In this document: piece by piece, positions 33,091 through 45,113 of the stretch
How positions within the stretch are numbered: the stretch's first letter is position 1
How the letters are laid out: every line of letters begins with the position of its first letter
Assembly: GCA_034509755.1 (NCBI GenBank)
Contig: CM067555.1
Coordinates: forward strand, 6,270,142 to 6,334,141
Source of the DNA: Anisodus tanguticus
Taxonomy: Eukaryota; Streptophyta; Magnoliopsida; Solanales; Solanaceae
Reading direction: 5' to 3'
DNA: 64,000 nt
Made by a program: the position numbers and the translations under genes
Notes under the pieces: generated by a model
Databases searched by the model: none
Seen by the model: the letters and a program-made list of their open reading frames with translations, nothing else
Told to the model about the DNA's origin: nothing

Positions 33091-34026
33091 TAACAAATAA
33101 AAAGAGAAGCAAAGATAACAATTGAAATCATTCTCCGAAGAATTCCTCCATTCACATCAAACACCCAAGCAAATGCCATCTATTGGTGGTGACTATTACA
33201 CAACAAAAAAATAGAGGATAACCAAGATGGCTCAAAATAAATTTATATGAATAAAAATTTGTGTGACTTTAAGGTGTCATAAATTTGTATACTAAATAAT
33301 TGGGGGGTATGAACCTGAAAGGTTTGGGGTTATGAATATTATTAATATTAATTAAGAATAGAATTTATGAAAAACAATAAAATTGTATGAGTTATGAAGA
33401 TGACTTTTTAAAATTAAAAAATGAAGGAAAACTTCAAAAAATTGAGAAAAAAGATAAATAATTTTCTTGACCAAAGAGAAATGTCACGTCACCTTCTTTA
33501 TTTCTAGCTTTATTATACATATTGATATTGATATTGATATTAATAATTGATGAATGATTGATTCTAGAGACATGCATTCGTAAAGTTCATCTTATAGATG
33601 TGCAATCGTCCTTTTAGGCAATTTTGACTATTGTTCTCTTTTTTTTTAGGGATGTTCAAAATGGGAAAAAATCACAAATAGCTACTGTTCAGCGTATATA
33701 ATTAAAAAAATAGATATGGTCCTGAGTTTTACATTCGACATGTGAAATTCTCGGATGATAAAATTTCACCTAGCAGAATTTGAAACTTCAAAATAATGAC
33801 TATTTTTCAAAGACATTATTAAAATTGGTCAATAAATGCTAACATAATTCTACGAACCAAAACAGGAAAAAAGATTCTAAGAAGTGAATCTTAAAATGAA
33901 AGATTAGTAGCTCTACCTCTAAGCTATGTACTATTGCATTCTCATGTTGATTGCTGAATTAGGCTTGCAATAGGGAGTGAATTTTTCGAATTAAAAAAAG
34001 AAAACATAAAAGGTAAACGAGAAGTG
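33091..34026. other. AT-rich spacer with short ATTGAT repeat
   Basis: No gene. (ATTGAT)n-like words at about 33518-33542. The final AAAGAAAT (34027-34034) is the target duplication of the following hAT element. Confidence 0.45.
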
Positions 34027-34034
34027 AAAGAAAT

Positions 34035-34903
34035 TAGGGCTGGGCGAAAAAACGGGAGAACCAAATCGGCGGTTCGGTTCGGTTCGGTTAAAAAATTTAA
34101 AAAGCGAATATTTTAAAAAATCGGATCTATCAGGATTAAATGACCCGGTTCGGTTCTTTAGTATTGATGATGAACCGAACCGAAAAATCAGGGGTAAATT
34201 TTTAAATTCATGTTTTGAACTTTTAATTTATGATGTGAACTTTTTATTTTGGAGTTTGGACTTTTATTTTGTGGGGATGTAAATTTTAATTTGGAGTTTT
34301 TTTTACATATTTTAAGAATATATGTGACACAGACTTTATGTTTTAAGAATATATGTGAAGCATTGACATAAAATGTACGGAAGGGAGAGAAATTAGTTGT
34401 AAATTGGTCAATTTTAAATGGTCATAACTCTGCGCTCGGATGTCCGTTTTACCCGAACTTTTTTTTATTTTGTGTATTTTCTTGAGACATGGCCGGTCAA
34501 ACTGCCGCTAGGCTGTTTGCCGCCGCCAATTTTTAGGAAAACGTCCGTTTTTTCAATCAATTTGTGTTGTCCCCAAATCGGTTTCTAATTTTCCCTTTCT
34601 TTAGTAAAAATCTCACGATATGCAATAGATTTCAACGTCGAAATTTCATGGTAATGTAGGTGTGAATGTCAATTTCAGTGTTGGAAATTCAATTTCTAAA
34701 AAAAAAAACAAATCCCGCCCCGCCCCAACCCACTGGCCACCCCTAGAAAAAACCAATATAAACCGATACGCTCGGCCATATAAACTGATATGTTCGTTTT
34801 TTAAAAAAAGTTTGATTCGGTTTTTTAAAATAAAAACCGAATTTTATTCGATTCATATTTTTTGATACAAAATCGAACCGAACCGATATACGTCCACCCC
34901 TAA
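34035..34903. mobile_element. Non-autonomous hAT element, about 870 bp
   Basis: Ends TAGGGCTGGGCG... and ...CGTCCACCCCTAA are inverted, and inner ends carry complementary GGTTCGGTTCGGTT and AACCGAACCGA runs. Flanked by an 8-bp direct repeat AAAGAAAT (34027-34034 and 34904-34911), the hAT target size. No transposase frame. Confidence 0.75.
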
Positions 34904-34911
34904 AAAGAAAT

Positions 34912-35539
34912 GAATAAATTGACATCAGATGAAAACAATAGAGCTTATATTTTTTCCATTTGGTCATTTGTTTCTATAAATTATCTCGATTATTTTTCAT
35001 CTGTGATGGGTTATTACACTGAAATTAAATATTTAAATCTAGTAAAATAATTATACAGTTGAAAAGAAATGAAGGTTCTTATTCCGCCAACTAATACTAA
35101 CTAATTTAATCATATAAAACACTTAATTTGCAATAGCCAAATATCACAGCCAAAACACAAAAAACTGCTTATTTTTAGGTAGTAATTGTACAAGGTAGTC
35201 GCTTGTAGGTGTAGACTTCTAGCACAACGATGATATTAAAAAGTTGTCACTTTTGAAAAATTTTAGATTTAACTTTTTGCTATTGCTGTTTAGTTTCTAG
35301 TCTGAACTCGGGTTTACCAAAACCTAATATCATATCCTAAAGATCTAAAGTTTGAAAAGCCAAAGTTCAAATTCAAATCAACATGTCTGAAGTTTAAAAC
35401 TTCTAGCCGTAATATTTAGTATTAGTCTCACGTCTGTATTTGACTATAGTGCAGCTAAACCCTAAATCTTTTAAAATTTAGACTATTCTTTAAATGGTGG
35501 TCCTAAAACGGCTATTTGTACATTTTCTCACGTTGATAG
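34912..35539. other. AT-rich spacer, no gene seen
   Basis: No coding motif or repeat border recognised on either strand. Confidence 0.35.
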
Positions 35540-36660
35540 CCCTTCATACGGGCTGGTCTTTAATTTTTGCCTCCTTAATTCGCTGGTCTTTAATTTTGTC
35601 CATACTTCTTATTTAGTGAAAGTTTGTGGGTCAAAATATCCTTATCCGGTGGGGGAGATCTTGGGTCCGATCCCCAACAGAGTCAAAAATAATAATAATT
35701 TCACTATGTAGTTACATAAAAATTATGTCTTTAAGACATAATTATGCTGAATAACTTAATTTCTGCATAACTATGCCGGACAATGCATATTCTACAGGAC
35801 TATGTCTTAAGGCATAGTTTTTATGTAATTTTGCGTGAATTGGCAGTTTCTTTTTTTTTTCGATGTAAAGGATATTTTTAGCCACTTTAAAGTACTGAGG
35901 GAAAAAATTAAAGACCACCCCGAAATAGGGGAGGGTCATTCACACGATTGCTCTTATTTTAGGGTGGTATTTAATTTTTGCCCCTCAAATTGGTGGTCTT
36001 TAATTTTTGTCCTTCGCCTAAAAAAATGATCGAAAATATCCTTGAAGTTGTGGGTTCGAATTGCAAAGTCAAAAAGAAAAAAAAAGCGCAAGGCAAGATT
36101 TCATTTAAAAATATGTCTATTCGATCAAAATTGTATAGAAATTATGCCTTAAAGTGCTTAATTGCTATGTAATTATGACTCCAAAAATACCCCTGAGGTT
36201 GTGGGTTCGAATCCCAGCATAGTCAAAAAGAAAAAAAGTCGCAAGGCAAGATTTCAAAGAAATCATGTCTATTCGTCCGAAGCTGTATAGAGATTATGCC
36301 TTAAGGAGCATAGTTTCTATGTAACTATGCCTGAAGACAAAGTTTCGTTGAAAAATTAAGATTATGTCTTGTCCGGCTAGTTACATAGAAACTATGCCCC
36401 AAAGGACATAGACTCTATATAATTTTGGCCGAATAGACATAATTTCTATGAAATTTTTGTTTTGCGAAGTTTTTTCTTTTTTTTTGACTTTGCTGAAATT
36501 CGAACACATAATCCATGATTTAGTAAACCTCTGAATAAAGGATATTTTGGCTCACAAATTTTCATTAAATAAAAAGGGGGAAAAAATTAAAGACCAACAA
36601 ATTGTGGGACAAAAATTAAGGACCAACCCGTATGAAGGGAAATCCACGCAATTTTTTGAA
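35540..36660. repeat. Composite inverted-repeat element with internal tRNA-like words
   Basis: Outer ends CTTCATACGGGCTGGTCTTT (from 35549) and the inverted AAGGACCAACCCGTATGAAG (to about 36640) face each other. An inner pair of inverted ends meets at 35890-36000 (ATTAAAGACCACCCCG against GGTGGTATTTAATTTTTG). The interior repeats ATTATG(C/T)CTTAAGGCATA palindromes and three TGGGTTCGAAT-CC or TGGGTCCGATCC words followed by AGTCAAAAA. It looks like two back-to-back copies of one inverted-repeat family. No coding capacity. Confidence 0.7.
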
Positions 36661-37599
36661 TAGGGCCATTTATGCGAATGACCTTTATTTGTACCCGTCA
36701 GCTCCAGTGGACTTTATATGTCAATCTACAGATTAGAACAGTGGAAAGCTGGGCTGAATAATCAGGCCGACTTTCATAATGAGCCCAGAAAATCGCTACC
36801 AAAACTCATGACTACAAGTCATCGCCTTTCATATTTAACCAAAACCCATGACTACAAGTCATCGCCTTTCATAATTAAACAGAAATAGACACTACTTCTA
36901 ATTAAGGGCTTTAGCTAATTACAAAAACAGCATAATACTAGGAGGCGTAGTTAAAAAAAAAAAAAAAAACTCCAATGACTCTGATTATGAAAATTTTAAG
37001 CATATTTGACTCATATTTCTAACCTAAGGAGCATAGTTGTGTCACACTTTAAACGGATGACAAATATTATTAATGTCAAATAGTTGAAAGGCATCTTTTA
37101 CCCTTTTTCCCTTTTAAGTCTTCAAAAGACTTCATCATGTTTGTTAATGAAATTTGGATGATATTACTATGTTTTCGTCAACTTTATCCATGTGTTTGGA
37201 GGCGTTTGTTTAAAGAACTAGGTAAAAAACAAAATCAGAAATTTCTTTTCGTTTCTAGGGTGTTAACGTGATTAGCTAAGAAAATGGTTGTTAACTTCAT
37301 GGAGGAAAAAAAAATAGGATGGCCATTTTGGGGTAACACAAATCCATAACAAGACTATTCAAATGATTGAATTGGATTAACTAGGTGGAAAAATAACTTG
37401 TGTGTTTCCCGAGAGGTCTTTCTTTAGGAAAAAATACACATTTTTCAAGCGATTAATATGGAATTACTATAGATGGAAAAAATGAAAAGAACAGTTGTGA
37501 AAAAATCTCTTTACATTCAGTTTTGATTCTCGAAATGAAGCTGCTAAATATAGAGCTACAGAGGATAATTCCTATAAGAGAAAAAAATGTAAGTGTCCA
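36661..37599. other. Spacer with a 40-bp tandem duplication
   Basis: A 40-bp unit containing CATGACTACAAGTCATCGCC occurs twice in tandem at about 36799-36878. A run of A at 36952-36970. No gene seen. Confidence 0.6.
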
Positions 37600-37908
37600 T
37601 GAAAGAAATAATCCCTTGATTATTCTCATTAATGAAAAAGTATATATACAATTTATAATTTTCCATAATAGAAATCTTATTCTTATTCTACTCCCAAAAC
37701 CCTATTCTAGTATTACAAGAATCTTACAATTATGGTAAGTGTACAATATTAATTAATATCATATTTACACTAAAATATTACAACAAAATCTTGCACTAAA
37801 CCGTGATATACACGGTCGTGTATATCACGGGTTGTATCTCCAAAATACCGTGACCAACATGTGATATACACTACATATGGTAAGTGTATATCACGTGTAT
37901 ATTTAACA
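37600..37908 (-). repeat. 3' LTR of Copia 5
   Basis: Ends TGAAAGAAATAATCCC (left) and ATTTAACA (right). Contains a perfect 14-bp inverted repeat with a 2-base loop: CCGTGATATACACG at 37801-37814 and its complement at 37817-37830; a second pair GTGATATACACT/AGTGTATATCAC lies at about 37861-37894. Purine tract TGCAGGGGTG precedes it on the minus strand. Confidence 0.9.
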
Positions 37909-39838
37909 CACCCCTGCAGTCATAGCGGGCGGTCTTCGTATACTGAGACTGTCCCTGAAATCTTCAAAAAGGAACGAGGGAAGACCCTTTGTAAAGATGT
38001 CTGCAATTTAATACTTGTAAGAGACATGGCAGATGCGTACTTGTCCACGAGCTACCTTTTCGCGAACAAAGTGAATGTCCATCTCAATGTGTTTAGTGCG
38101 TTGTTGTTGAACTGAATTACCAAAAAGGTAGATGGCACTAACATTATCACAATACACCAAGGTAGTTTTCTGAATAGGACAATGAAGCTCTAAAAGAAGA
38201 TTACATAACCAACATAATTCCGAAACCACATAGGCCACCCCTTGATATTCGACCTATGCACTAGAGTGTGACAATGTCGACTGACGCTACACAGACCATG
38301 AGACCAAGTTATTACCAAGAAACATGCAATAGCCGGACGTGGAACGTCTGGTATCCGGACAACCACCCCAATCAACATTTGTAAATGAGACAAATGTAGA
38401 TATCGAAGACGGATATAAATGTAAGCCATAGTTAAGTGTTCCCTGGAGGTATCGAATAATGCATTTGACTACATTCATGTGCTCAACCCTGAGATAATGC
38501 ATAAACAAGCACACATGTTGTACGACATACATAATATCTAGTCTCGTGAAAATAAGATACCGAAGAGCCCCTGCAAGACTGCGATAGCGTGTCAGATCCT
38601 CGTAAGGTGAGCCAGTCGCAGCACCCAACTTGGGTTTAGTATCAACTGGAGTGGAAGTAGATTTGCATGAAGACATACCAGCCCGCTCAATGATCTCAGT
38701 TGCATATTTACGTTGTGATAAGAATAACCCACATGCATGACGAGTGACAACAATCCCCAAAAAGTAACTCAAGGGTCCCAAGTCTTTCATAGCAAACTTA
38801 GAACTGAGCATTGTCATGATAGACTGGCGTAATGCATCAGAAGTGGAAGTCAAGATATTATCATACACATATAAAAGTATATAAGCCAAGGAAGAACCAA
38901 GACGATATATGAACAATGAATTATCAAATCTGCTGTGAGAAAACCCAATAGTCGGAACATAGTCTACAAACCTCTTATACCAAGCCCGTGGGGACTGATT
39001 AAGCCCATACAAAGGACTTCTTCAATAAACAGACATGATGAGGATATTTGGGATCCCTAAACCCTAAGGACTGATGCATATAGACTGTTTCCTTAAGATC
39101 ACCATTTAAGAAAGCATTCTTCACATCTAATTGATGAATGTGCTATGCTTTCGAAAGAGCTAACTGAGCACAGTGCGAATGGTAGCCGGCTTGACCACCG
39201 AACTAAATGTCTCACCACAATCCACACCAACCTGCTGAGTCTTACCATTACCTACAAGACGAGTTTTATGCCTTGCAAAAGAACCGTCAGAATTGTCCTT
39301 ATGAGCAAAAATCCACATAGACCGAATAATATTAACACCAGATGGACGGAGCACCAAATCCCACGTCTTATTATCAATAAGTGCATTATATTCGTCGGTC
39401 ATAGCAATTTTTCAATTCGAGTCATTTAAAGCAGACACAGGATTACGGGGTAGGGGTAATTTAAGAACATTAAAATATCTTTTTGGTTTAAAAATACCCC
39501 GTTGACTACGAGTGATTGGTCTTTGACTCGGGGGAGAATTAAGCGAATTTTGAGAAATATCGAGACATGTGACAGACTGGCCAGCAGGCAGTGGGCCTGC
39601 TGGTCCAACATGGTAACTGGCTGCAGAACCCAAGACTGGAACAGTTTCGGTATTGGGTTGGGTAACTGGCCCAAGTACCGAAACTGGCCCAATCACTTGA
39701 CTGGGAACAATGGACTGCGGCAGTACTGTAGACCCAGCGGGCAGTGGGCCCGCTGGTAGATTTTGGGTGCGGGACATGTCTGATAAATGGTGGATAATAT
39801 ACGGGAAGACATCGTCATCTAAAAAATTATATTTACAC
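37909..39838 (-). pseudogene. Copia 5 RT-RNase H (broken, YVDD lost)
   Basis: Linker YNFLDDDVFPYIIHHLSDMS with a Pro/Gly-rich part, then MTDEYNALIDNKTWDLVLRP, AHKDNSDGSFARHKTRLVGN, GETFSSVVKPATIRTVLS, a frameshift near 39165, then SPRAWYKRFVDYVPTIGFSH and ILLYVYDNILTSTSDALR, where the YVDD catalytic motif reads YVYD. RNase H: FVSFTNVDWGGCPDTRRSTS, a stop near 38287, then VAYVVSELCWLCNLLLEL and KGLPS-type end. Could not give active enzyme. Confidence 0.88.
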
Positions 39839-39863
39839 TTGATTATTCTCATTAATGATACCA

Positions 39864-40172
39864 TGAAAGAAATAATCCCTTGATTATTCTCATTAATGAA
39901 AGAGTATATATACAATTTACAATTTTTCATAATATAAATCATATTCCTATTCTACTCCCAAAACTCTATTCTAGTATTACAAGAATCCTACAATTATGGT
40001 AAGTGTACAATATTAATTAATACCATATTTACACTAAAATATTACAACAAAATCTTGCACTAAACCGTGATATACACGGTCGTGTATATCACGGGTTGTA
40101 TCTCCAAAATACAGTGACCAACACGTGATATACACTACTTATGATAAATGTATATCACGTCTATATTTAACA
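39864..40172 (-). repeat. 5' LTR of Copia 5
   Basis: Matches the other LTR over its length. On its internal side TGGTATCA remains as primer site, but then a second copy of CTTGATTATTCTCATTAATG (about 39839-39858) appears, a piece of the LTR itself, directly fused to the linker before RT. This marks the deletion junction. Confidence 0.88.
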
Positions 40173-40679
40173 ATCCTCACTAATGGTCATTACTTGGCAG
40201 TTGAGGAGTCCCTCCCTTGTGCTATATATTGGTGTCTTTTGGCACAATTGTGAAGACTACAACAGACAGAAAAATGAGACAACAACATATACAACACAGA
40301 GACAAACAGAAGAGAGAATAACTGAACAGAAAAACTCTTCCTTCATTTTCCATTATTCAGCAAGTTGTTTTGTGTTTGTTTTCTTCGTCAGAATCAACCT
40401 ATTTGCTTTGTAGTGTTGATTAGTTGTTGTTTTATCTTGGGAGACTATTGCCCGTTAACGTAAAAGCATATATACGGAGAAATCTTGTCTTAAATACAGA
40501 GAACCATCTCTCGACTCAGCCCACAGTTGTAACAATCCAAATTTAGTGTTTCTTGATTTCAGGTTATCAATATCAAGACTCAACAAGTTTGTTGCAGTTC
40601 TGAACATTAGCTTGTTTGTTTATCCTTTCGAACACTTGTAATATTTATTTACTTCCCGTATTGCTTTACATATCCAACA
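40173..40679 (+). repeat. 5' LTR of Copia 6 (5'-truncated)
   Basis: Runs from ATCCTCACTAATGGTCATTA, next to the Copia 5 LTR, to ATATCCAACA at 40679. A TATA-like GCTATATATTGG lies near 40220. The start seen at about 44480-44600 of the partner LTR is missing here. Confidence 0.75.
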
Positions 40680-41394
40680 AGTTTAAGACAAGATTTGTAT
40701 TAGTGTTCGAAAGATATCGGTCGAAAGTTGTGTGACCAAATCTGGATATGGTTGTGGGTTTCTGGTAGAAGAGAGTTTTGATTATGCTGTTAAAGGTCAA
40801 CGTGTTCATGGTGTCACCGCTCCCGAGAGTGGTGGGAAAAAACGCCTACGAGAGGCTGCGGATGTCAACTGGGACAAGAGGAGAAGGCTGAAGATGTGGT
40901 TCTATCTTGTAGCAGAAGGCCTATATCCGTCCCAGACAAATGATCCGAATTATGGTAAGGAGAAAATGGACACTCAGTCCAATGAAGTGACTGAAGTGGG
41001 CCAGAATCCGAAATTGGGATAAGTAATTTTCCTTTCTTGTCAAAAATAAGATTAAATGATGTCTAATTAAAAGGGGCTTAAAATAATGAGGAATATGAAA
41101 ATATTTTGACGAAATAATTTATATTCCTTAGACTTTAAAATCAGAAGTTTAATATCATCTTCCTTCCCGTTTAAAGATTGGATTTTGTAAACTACTTAAA
41201 AAGATCCGTTCTTTTAAATGTAATTATTAAAAGTGTGTAAAGTATGTTCGCACATACGAGGGAGAAAGATCCACTGACTGTGCGAAAACTGTTACCACTC
41301 TTAAGTAAGCGCCAAGAATTGTCTGAGCACCAATCATAAAGAAAGAAGACTAAAAGCTAAAGACGTTGAGCCTGTCACACTATTTGGCAGAAGA

Positions 41395-41740
41395 TCCTTC
41401 ATAGGATGATATTGGATACTTAGTCATACAAAGCCTACAGGCGACTAGAGTGGGGCCAAAATTCCTTTGATAGGATGATATTGGATACTCAGTCATACAA
41501 AGCCTACGGGCGACTAGAGTGGGGCTAGAATGCATTTGACAGAAAAGTAATGGACACCTAGTGAGGTGGGCAAGAAGTTTCTAGGTCTTAAGTGATCTGA
41601 AGGCCAAAAGAAAGACAGAAAAGTAATGGACACCTAGTGTGGTGGGCCAGAATTTCCAGATCTTAAATGATTTGAAGGCCAAAGGAAAGGCAAAAAAGAA
41701 ATTGGACACTCAGTCTGCCAAAGCAACTGGAGTGGGCCAG
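41395..41740 (+). repeat. Tandem repeats of 69 and 76 bp inside Copia 6
   Basis: ATAGGATGATATTGGATACT occurs at 41401 and 41470 (69-bp spacing, unit including CATACAAAGCCTAC-GGCGA); GACAGAAAAGTAATGGACAC occurs at 41538 and 41614 (76-bp spacing). A further related unit with AATTGGACACTCAGTCTGCC lies near 41700. The units share a GGACAC...AGTGGGCCAGA pattern. No coding frame. Confidence 0.8.
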
Positions 41741-42009
41741 AGTATCCAAATCACATATGATCCGGTTACGCCCTAACAATGGGCAAGAGGTTGTTCACGT
41801 GAAGCAACACCACCTCTAAAGTAGAAGGGGTTGGAGAGGTTGTCCTCAATAGGACTTCAGGGAATGGGATCACTCTAAAATGAGGTGATACATGTCCCAA
41901 ACTTAGTTTAAAGGATGTTGTTGGTCAAGCTATTTTGAGACAAGTCCAACAGGTCTATAATAACTAAGAATGATACAATATGTCTGTAGCCAAATGAATG
42001 ATATATTTG

Positions 42010-44260
42010 TAATTCGTGCATCTATGCCATCATAGATTAAGATACGTTAAATAGAAAGTCATTCAAAAGCTAACGAAGTTGAAATTGTTGCCTTCTGTCG
42101 ATATAAACCCTCAAAATAAATGTGAGGTAGGCGAAGAGGCAAAATCACCTTTCCAAATTCCGCCAAAGGAATAGCGAAAGAAGCACCGCCCCTTTAGAAC
42201 TTAGTCACACCTATATGGGTGATTTGAAGTTTGTACAAAATAGAGGAGGGAGACAATTACTTTGTGACCTTCATTGATGATGGTACAACGTATTGTATCC
42301 CTTGTTTGTTGAAAAGCAAAGATGAAGTTGTTGAAGCGGATAAGCGCTACAAAGCAGAAGTTGAAAATCAACTAACCCTACGGATTGAGGAATTCATAGT
42401 GATAGAGGGGGAGAATGTGAAACGTCGTTCATCAAACGACTGCTCATTACTCACCTCAGTCCAACGATGTTAGCCAAGCGCAAATACGTACGCCCAAATT
42501 ATATGGGGCAAGGCGATCCTTACCACTAATGCGATTCTCAACAGAACTACGCATAAGGATAAGGATAACCCTCCGTGTGAAATATGGAAATGATCTCACA
42601 TACAAATGTTGTGATGTGGGGTGCCTTGGTAGAAGGTGGAATACCGAAAGAGGCCAAGTTGGACCTAAGACTGTAGATTGCATATCCACTGGATCTGTAA
42701 ATAACAGTAGTGCTTATCGCCTCTTGGTGTCAAAGAATGATGAATTCTTTGAGGATAACTTTCCTTGAAAAGGAAAAATGAGTAATTGCTCGAGGTTAAC
42801 AAGAACCCGCGAGGGCCTGACTGTCCGGAACTAGACGTTCCGTATCTACAGGACTCGGAAGTTGTTGTCTATCCAGAACTTAATATTCCAGATCTACAGA
42901 ACTCAGGGATTCTAGATGTTGAATCGAGATGGAGCAAAGAGGGGACAAAGACTTGTTCCAAGCCTTCTAGCTTGTATGGTTGAGAACGAACCATGGACAA
43001 TTAACAAATAATTGTCATCTCCAGAAGCGTTACTTTGGAAAGAAGTTACAAAGAGAGAAATATATTCCATCATATAGAACCATACTTGTGTAATGATTGA
43101 TTTTCCTCCGGTAAAAGAACATTTGGGTTGTAAAAGTGGATACTCAAAAGTGAGTACAAAGTAGATGGATCTACTGACGAGTATAAGGCCTCGGCTACTT
43201 GTACATGTGCTTCCTTGTGAATAGCTTAACATCCAGGGCCATTGCAGTCTTGCGTGACATGGATGTTGAAACAGCCTTCCTAACTGGAGAGTTGGAAGGG
43301 AAGGATCAAAGTTGGTTTTTGAATTTGTTGGGCTTCTTCCCCGAACTTTCATTTTGGTCCCACGAAATGTTTACATTTTGGTCCTGGAAGTTTAAGATAA
43401 AACAGAAACAATGAATCTGACCACAGAAACATTGACTCTGAAGTTAGAAAGTCAACAGTTGGAAAACCAATAGTCTGAGAGTGGAAGTTCTATTGAAATA
43501 AAAGATATGTGTATCACAGATGACATCTTAGGAATTGGATTTCTAAGACATCTAACGGACTGGTCTAACTCCAAACTCAGTTGTGAAATAATTGACAGTC
43601 TCGTTGAAGCCACCAATGGATATGAATCATATAACTGATTGAAATCATAGTGCACCCATATACAAGGAGCGATATGCGCAAGTCACATGTAGTTCAATGT
43701 ATGTTACACACTACAACCAATCTGGTATCGGCCTACAAAGCAGATCAGTTGAACTAAGGTTCACTGATGATTTTAATAAGGAGAACACAGTGATGCAAAC
43801 TGGACATCAGATATGAAGAACACCAAAGCCACAAGTAAATGTGTATGGTGGGTCTTGGAAAATCCTCTAAGCAAACTTGCATCGGTCGATTCATGATGGA
43901 ATCAGAGTTTATCGCTTTATACAAAGCATGAAAGAAGTTGAGTAATTTCATGACTCCTTAGAGGACGTCCCGTATTGGGAGAAACATGTGCCTTCAGCAG
44001 TTATACACTGTGGCTAGCCGGTCGGCTTCAGAAAGGACACGGATGACGGCGTCTGGACATATCTATCAGAATCTGTCGGAGACATAAGACCGTATGGCAG
44101 TTGATCATCACGGGTGTCACTTCCTTGATTACTAATCAAAGGATATAGCAGACCCTTTAACTAAGGGACTATCCGGAGATCAAGTGTTCTGCCTGTCTAG
44201 AGGAATGAGCTTAAAACCCAAAAAATACGAACCTTTGTGGTGGTAACCCAACCATACTGA
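42010..44260 (+). pseudogene. Copia 6 pol remnant (integrase, RT, RNase H traces)
   Basis: Pre-integrase traces near 42025-42160 (HHRLRYVK, LPSVDINPQNKCEV), integrase traces NYFVTFIDDGTTYC and KDEVVEADKRYKAEVENQL, linker SSAYRLLVSKND, RT trace MDVETAFLTGELEGK near 43260, and RNase H end ADPLTKGLSGDQVFCLSRGM near 44150-44210. Stops and frameshifts throughout. The RT between about 43310 and 44000 is replaced by unrelated sequence that includes TTTTGGTCC words. Confidence 0.8.
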
Positions 44261-44479
44261 CTGGAGATCCCAAGAATTTGGTTCAATGGGAAAACTAAGC
44301 TGTAAAAGGTTCAGTTGAGCGCTTCGGTGGAAGCAAGGGCACTTCGGATGATGATTTATGTAGGGAAACATGAATCCAAAGTTGTTCCCGCGATAGACAT
44401 TAAAGTGCTACCTGCATGGTGGGTAAAGGTTAAGCTTCCAAACCTTTAACGATCCTCAAACGGTTGAGGTTAAGGTTGG

Positions 44480-45113
44480 GGAAACTTTTAATGATTCCTA
44501 ACAGCCATGATGGTTGATTAACTCCCTCACTAAATGGTCATAAACAACAGCCATTACTTGGCTGATTACTCCCCTCACTAATGGTCATTGTTTGGCTGAT
44601 TACTCCCCTCACTAATGGCCATTACTTGACAGTTGAGAAGTCCCTCCCTTATGCTATATATTGGTGTCTTTTGGCACAATTGTGAAGACTACAACAGACA
44701 GAAAAATGAGACAACAACATATACAACACAGAGACAAACAGAAGAGAGAATAACTAAACAGAAAAAATATTCCTTCATTTTCCATTCTTCAGCAAGTCGT
44801 TTCGTGTTTGTTTTCTTCGTCAGAATCAACCTATTTGCTTTGTAGTGTTGATTAGTTGCTATTTTATCTTGGGAGACTATTGCCCGTTAACGTAAAAGCA
44901 TATATACGGGGCAATCTTGTCTTAAAGACAGAGAGCCATCTCTCGACTCAAAGACACAACGAATAACAATCCAGATTTAGTGTTTCTTGATTTCAGGTTA
45001 TCAAGATCAAGACTCAACAAGTTTGTTGCAGTTCTGAACATTGACTTGTTTGTTTATCTTTTCGAACACTTGTAATATTTATTTACTTCTCGTATTGCTT
45101 TACATATCTAACA
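44480..45113 (+). repeat. 3' LTR of Copia 6 (left border approximate)
   Basis: Ends CATATCTAACA at 45113. Near its start, CTCCC(C)TCACTAA(A)TGG and CCATTACTTGGCTGATTAC words repeat three times (44520-44630), a small tandem array in the U3 region. TATA-like GCTATATATTGG near 44653. It faces the 3' end of D14, 1.15 kb away, in antisense orientation to that gene. Confidence 0.75.

Larger units (their letters stand above)
37600..40172 (-). mobile_element. Internally deleted Ty1/Copia retrotransposon 5
   Basis: Two 309-bp LTRs (37600-37908, 39864-40172) enclose only RT-RNase H and the linker before RT; gag, protease and integrase are deleted. Same family as Copia 4. By eye the LTRs differ at about 15-16 positions. 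Bases next to the LTRs (GTCCA left, ATCCT right) do not match, so no target duplication is evident. Right side abuts the Copia 6 LTR. Confidence 0.88.
40173..45113 (+). mobile_element. Decayed Ty1/Copia retrotransposon 6 with two LTRs
   Basis: Two similar plus-strand LTRs (40173-40679, truncated at its 5' side, and about 44480-45113) enclose traces of integrase, RT and RNase H. The LTRs share GGTGTCTTTTGGCACAATTG, GACTACAACAGACAGAAAAA and ATTGCCCGTTAACGTAAAAG. Same family as Copia 2. Gag is not recognisable; instead a tandemly repeated non-coding stretch lies at 41395-41740. The left LTR is cut by Copia 5. Confidence 0.8.

Noticed and set aside
34441..34560. Possible short conserved non-coding RNA
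   Set aside because: Lies within the hAT-bounded element and shows no secondary structure beyond its terminal repeats.
37801..37830. Rho-independent-type terminator hairpin
   Set aside because: The hairpin lies in a plant LTR; bacterial terminator logic does not apply, and it recurs as an LTR feature.
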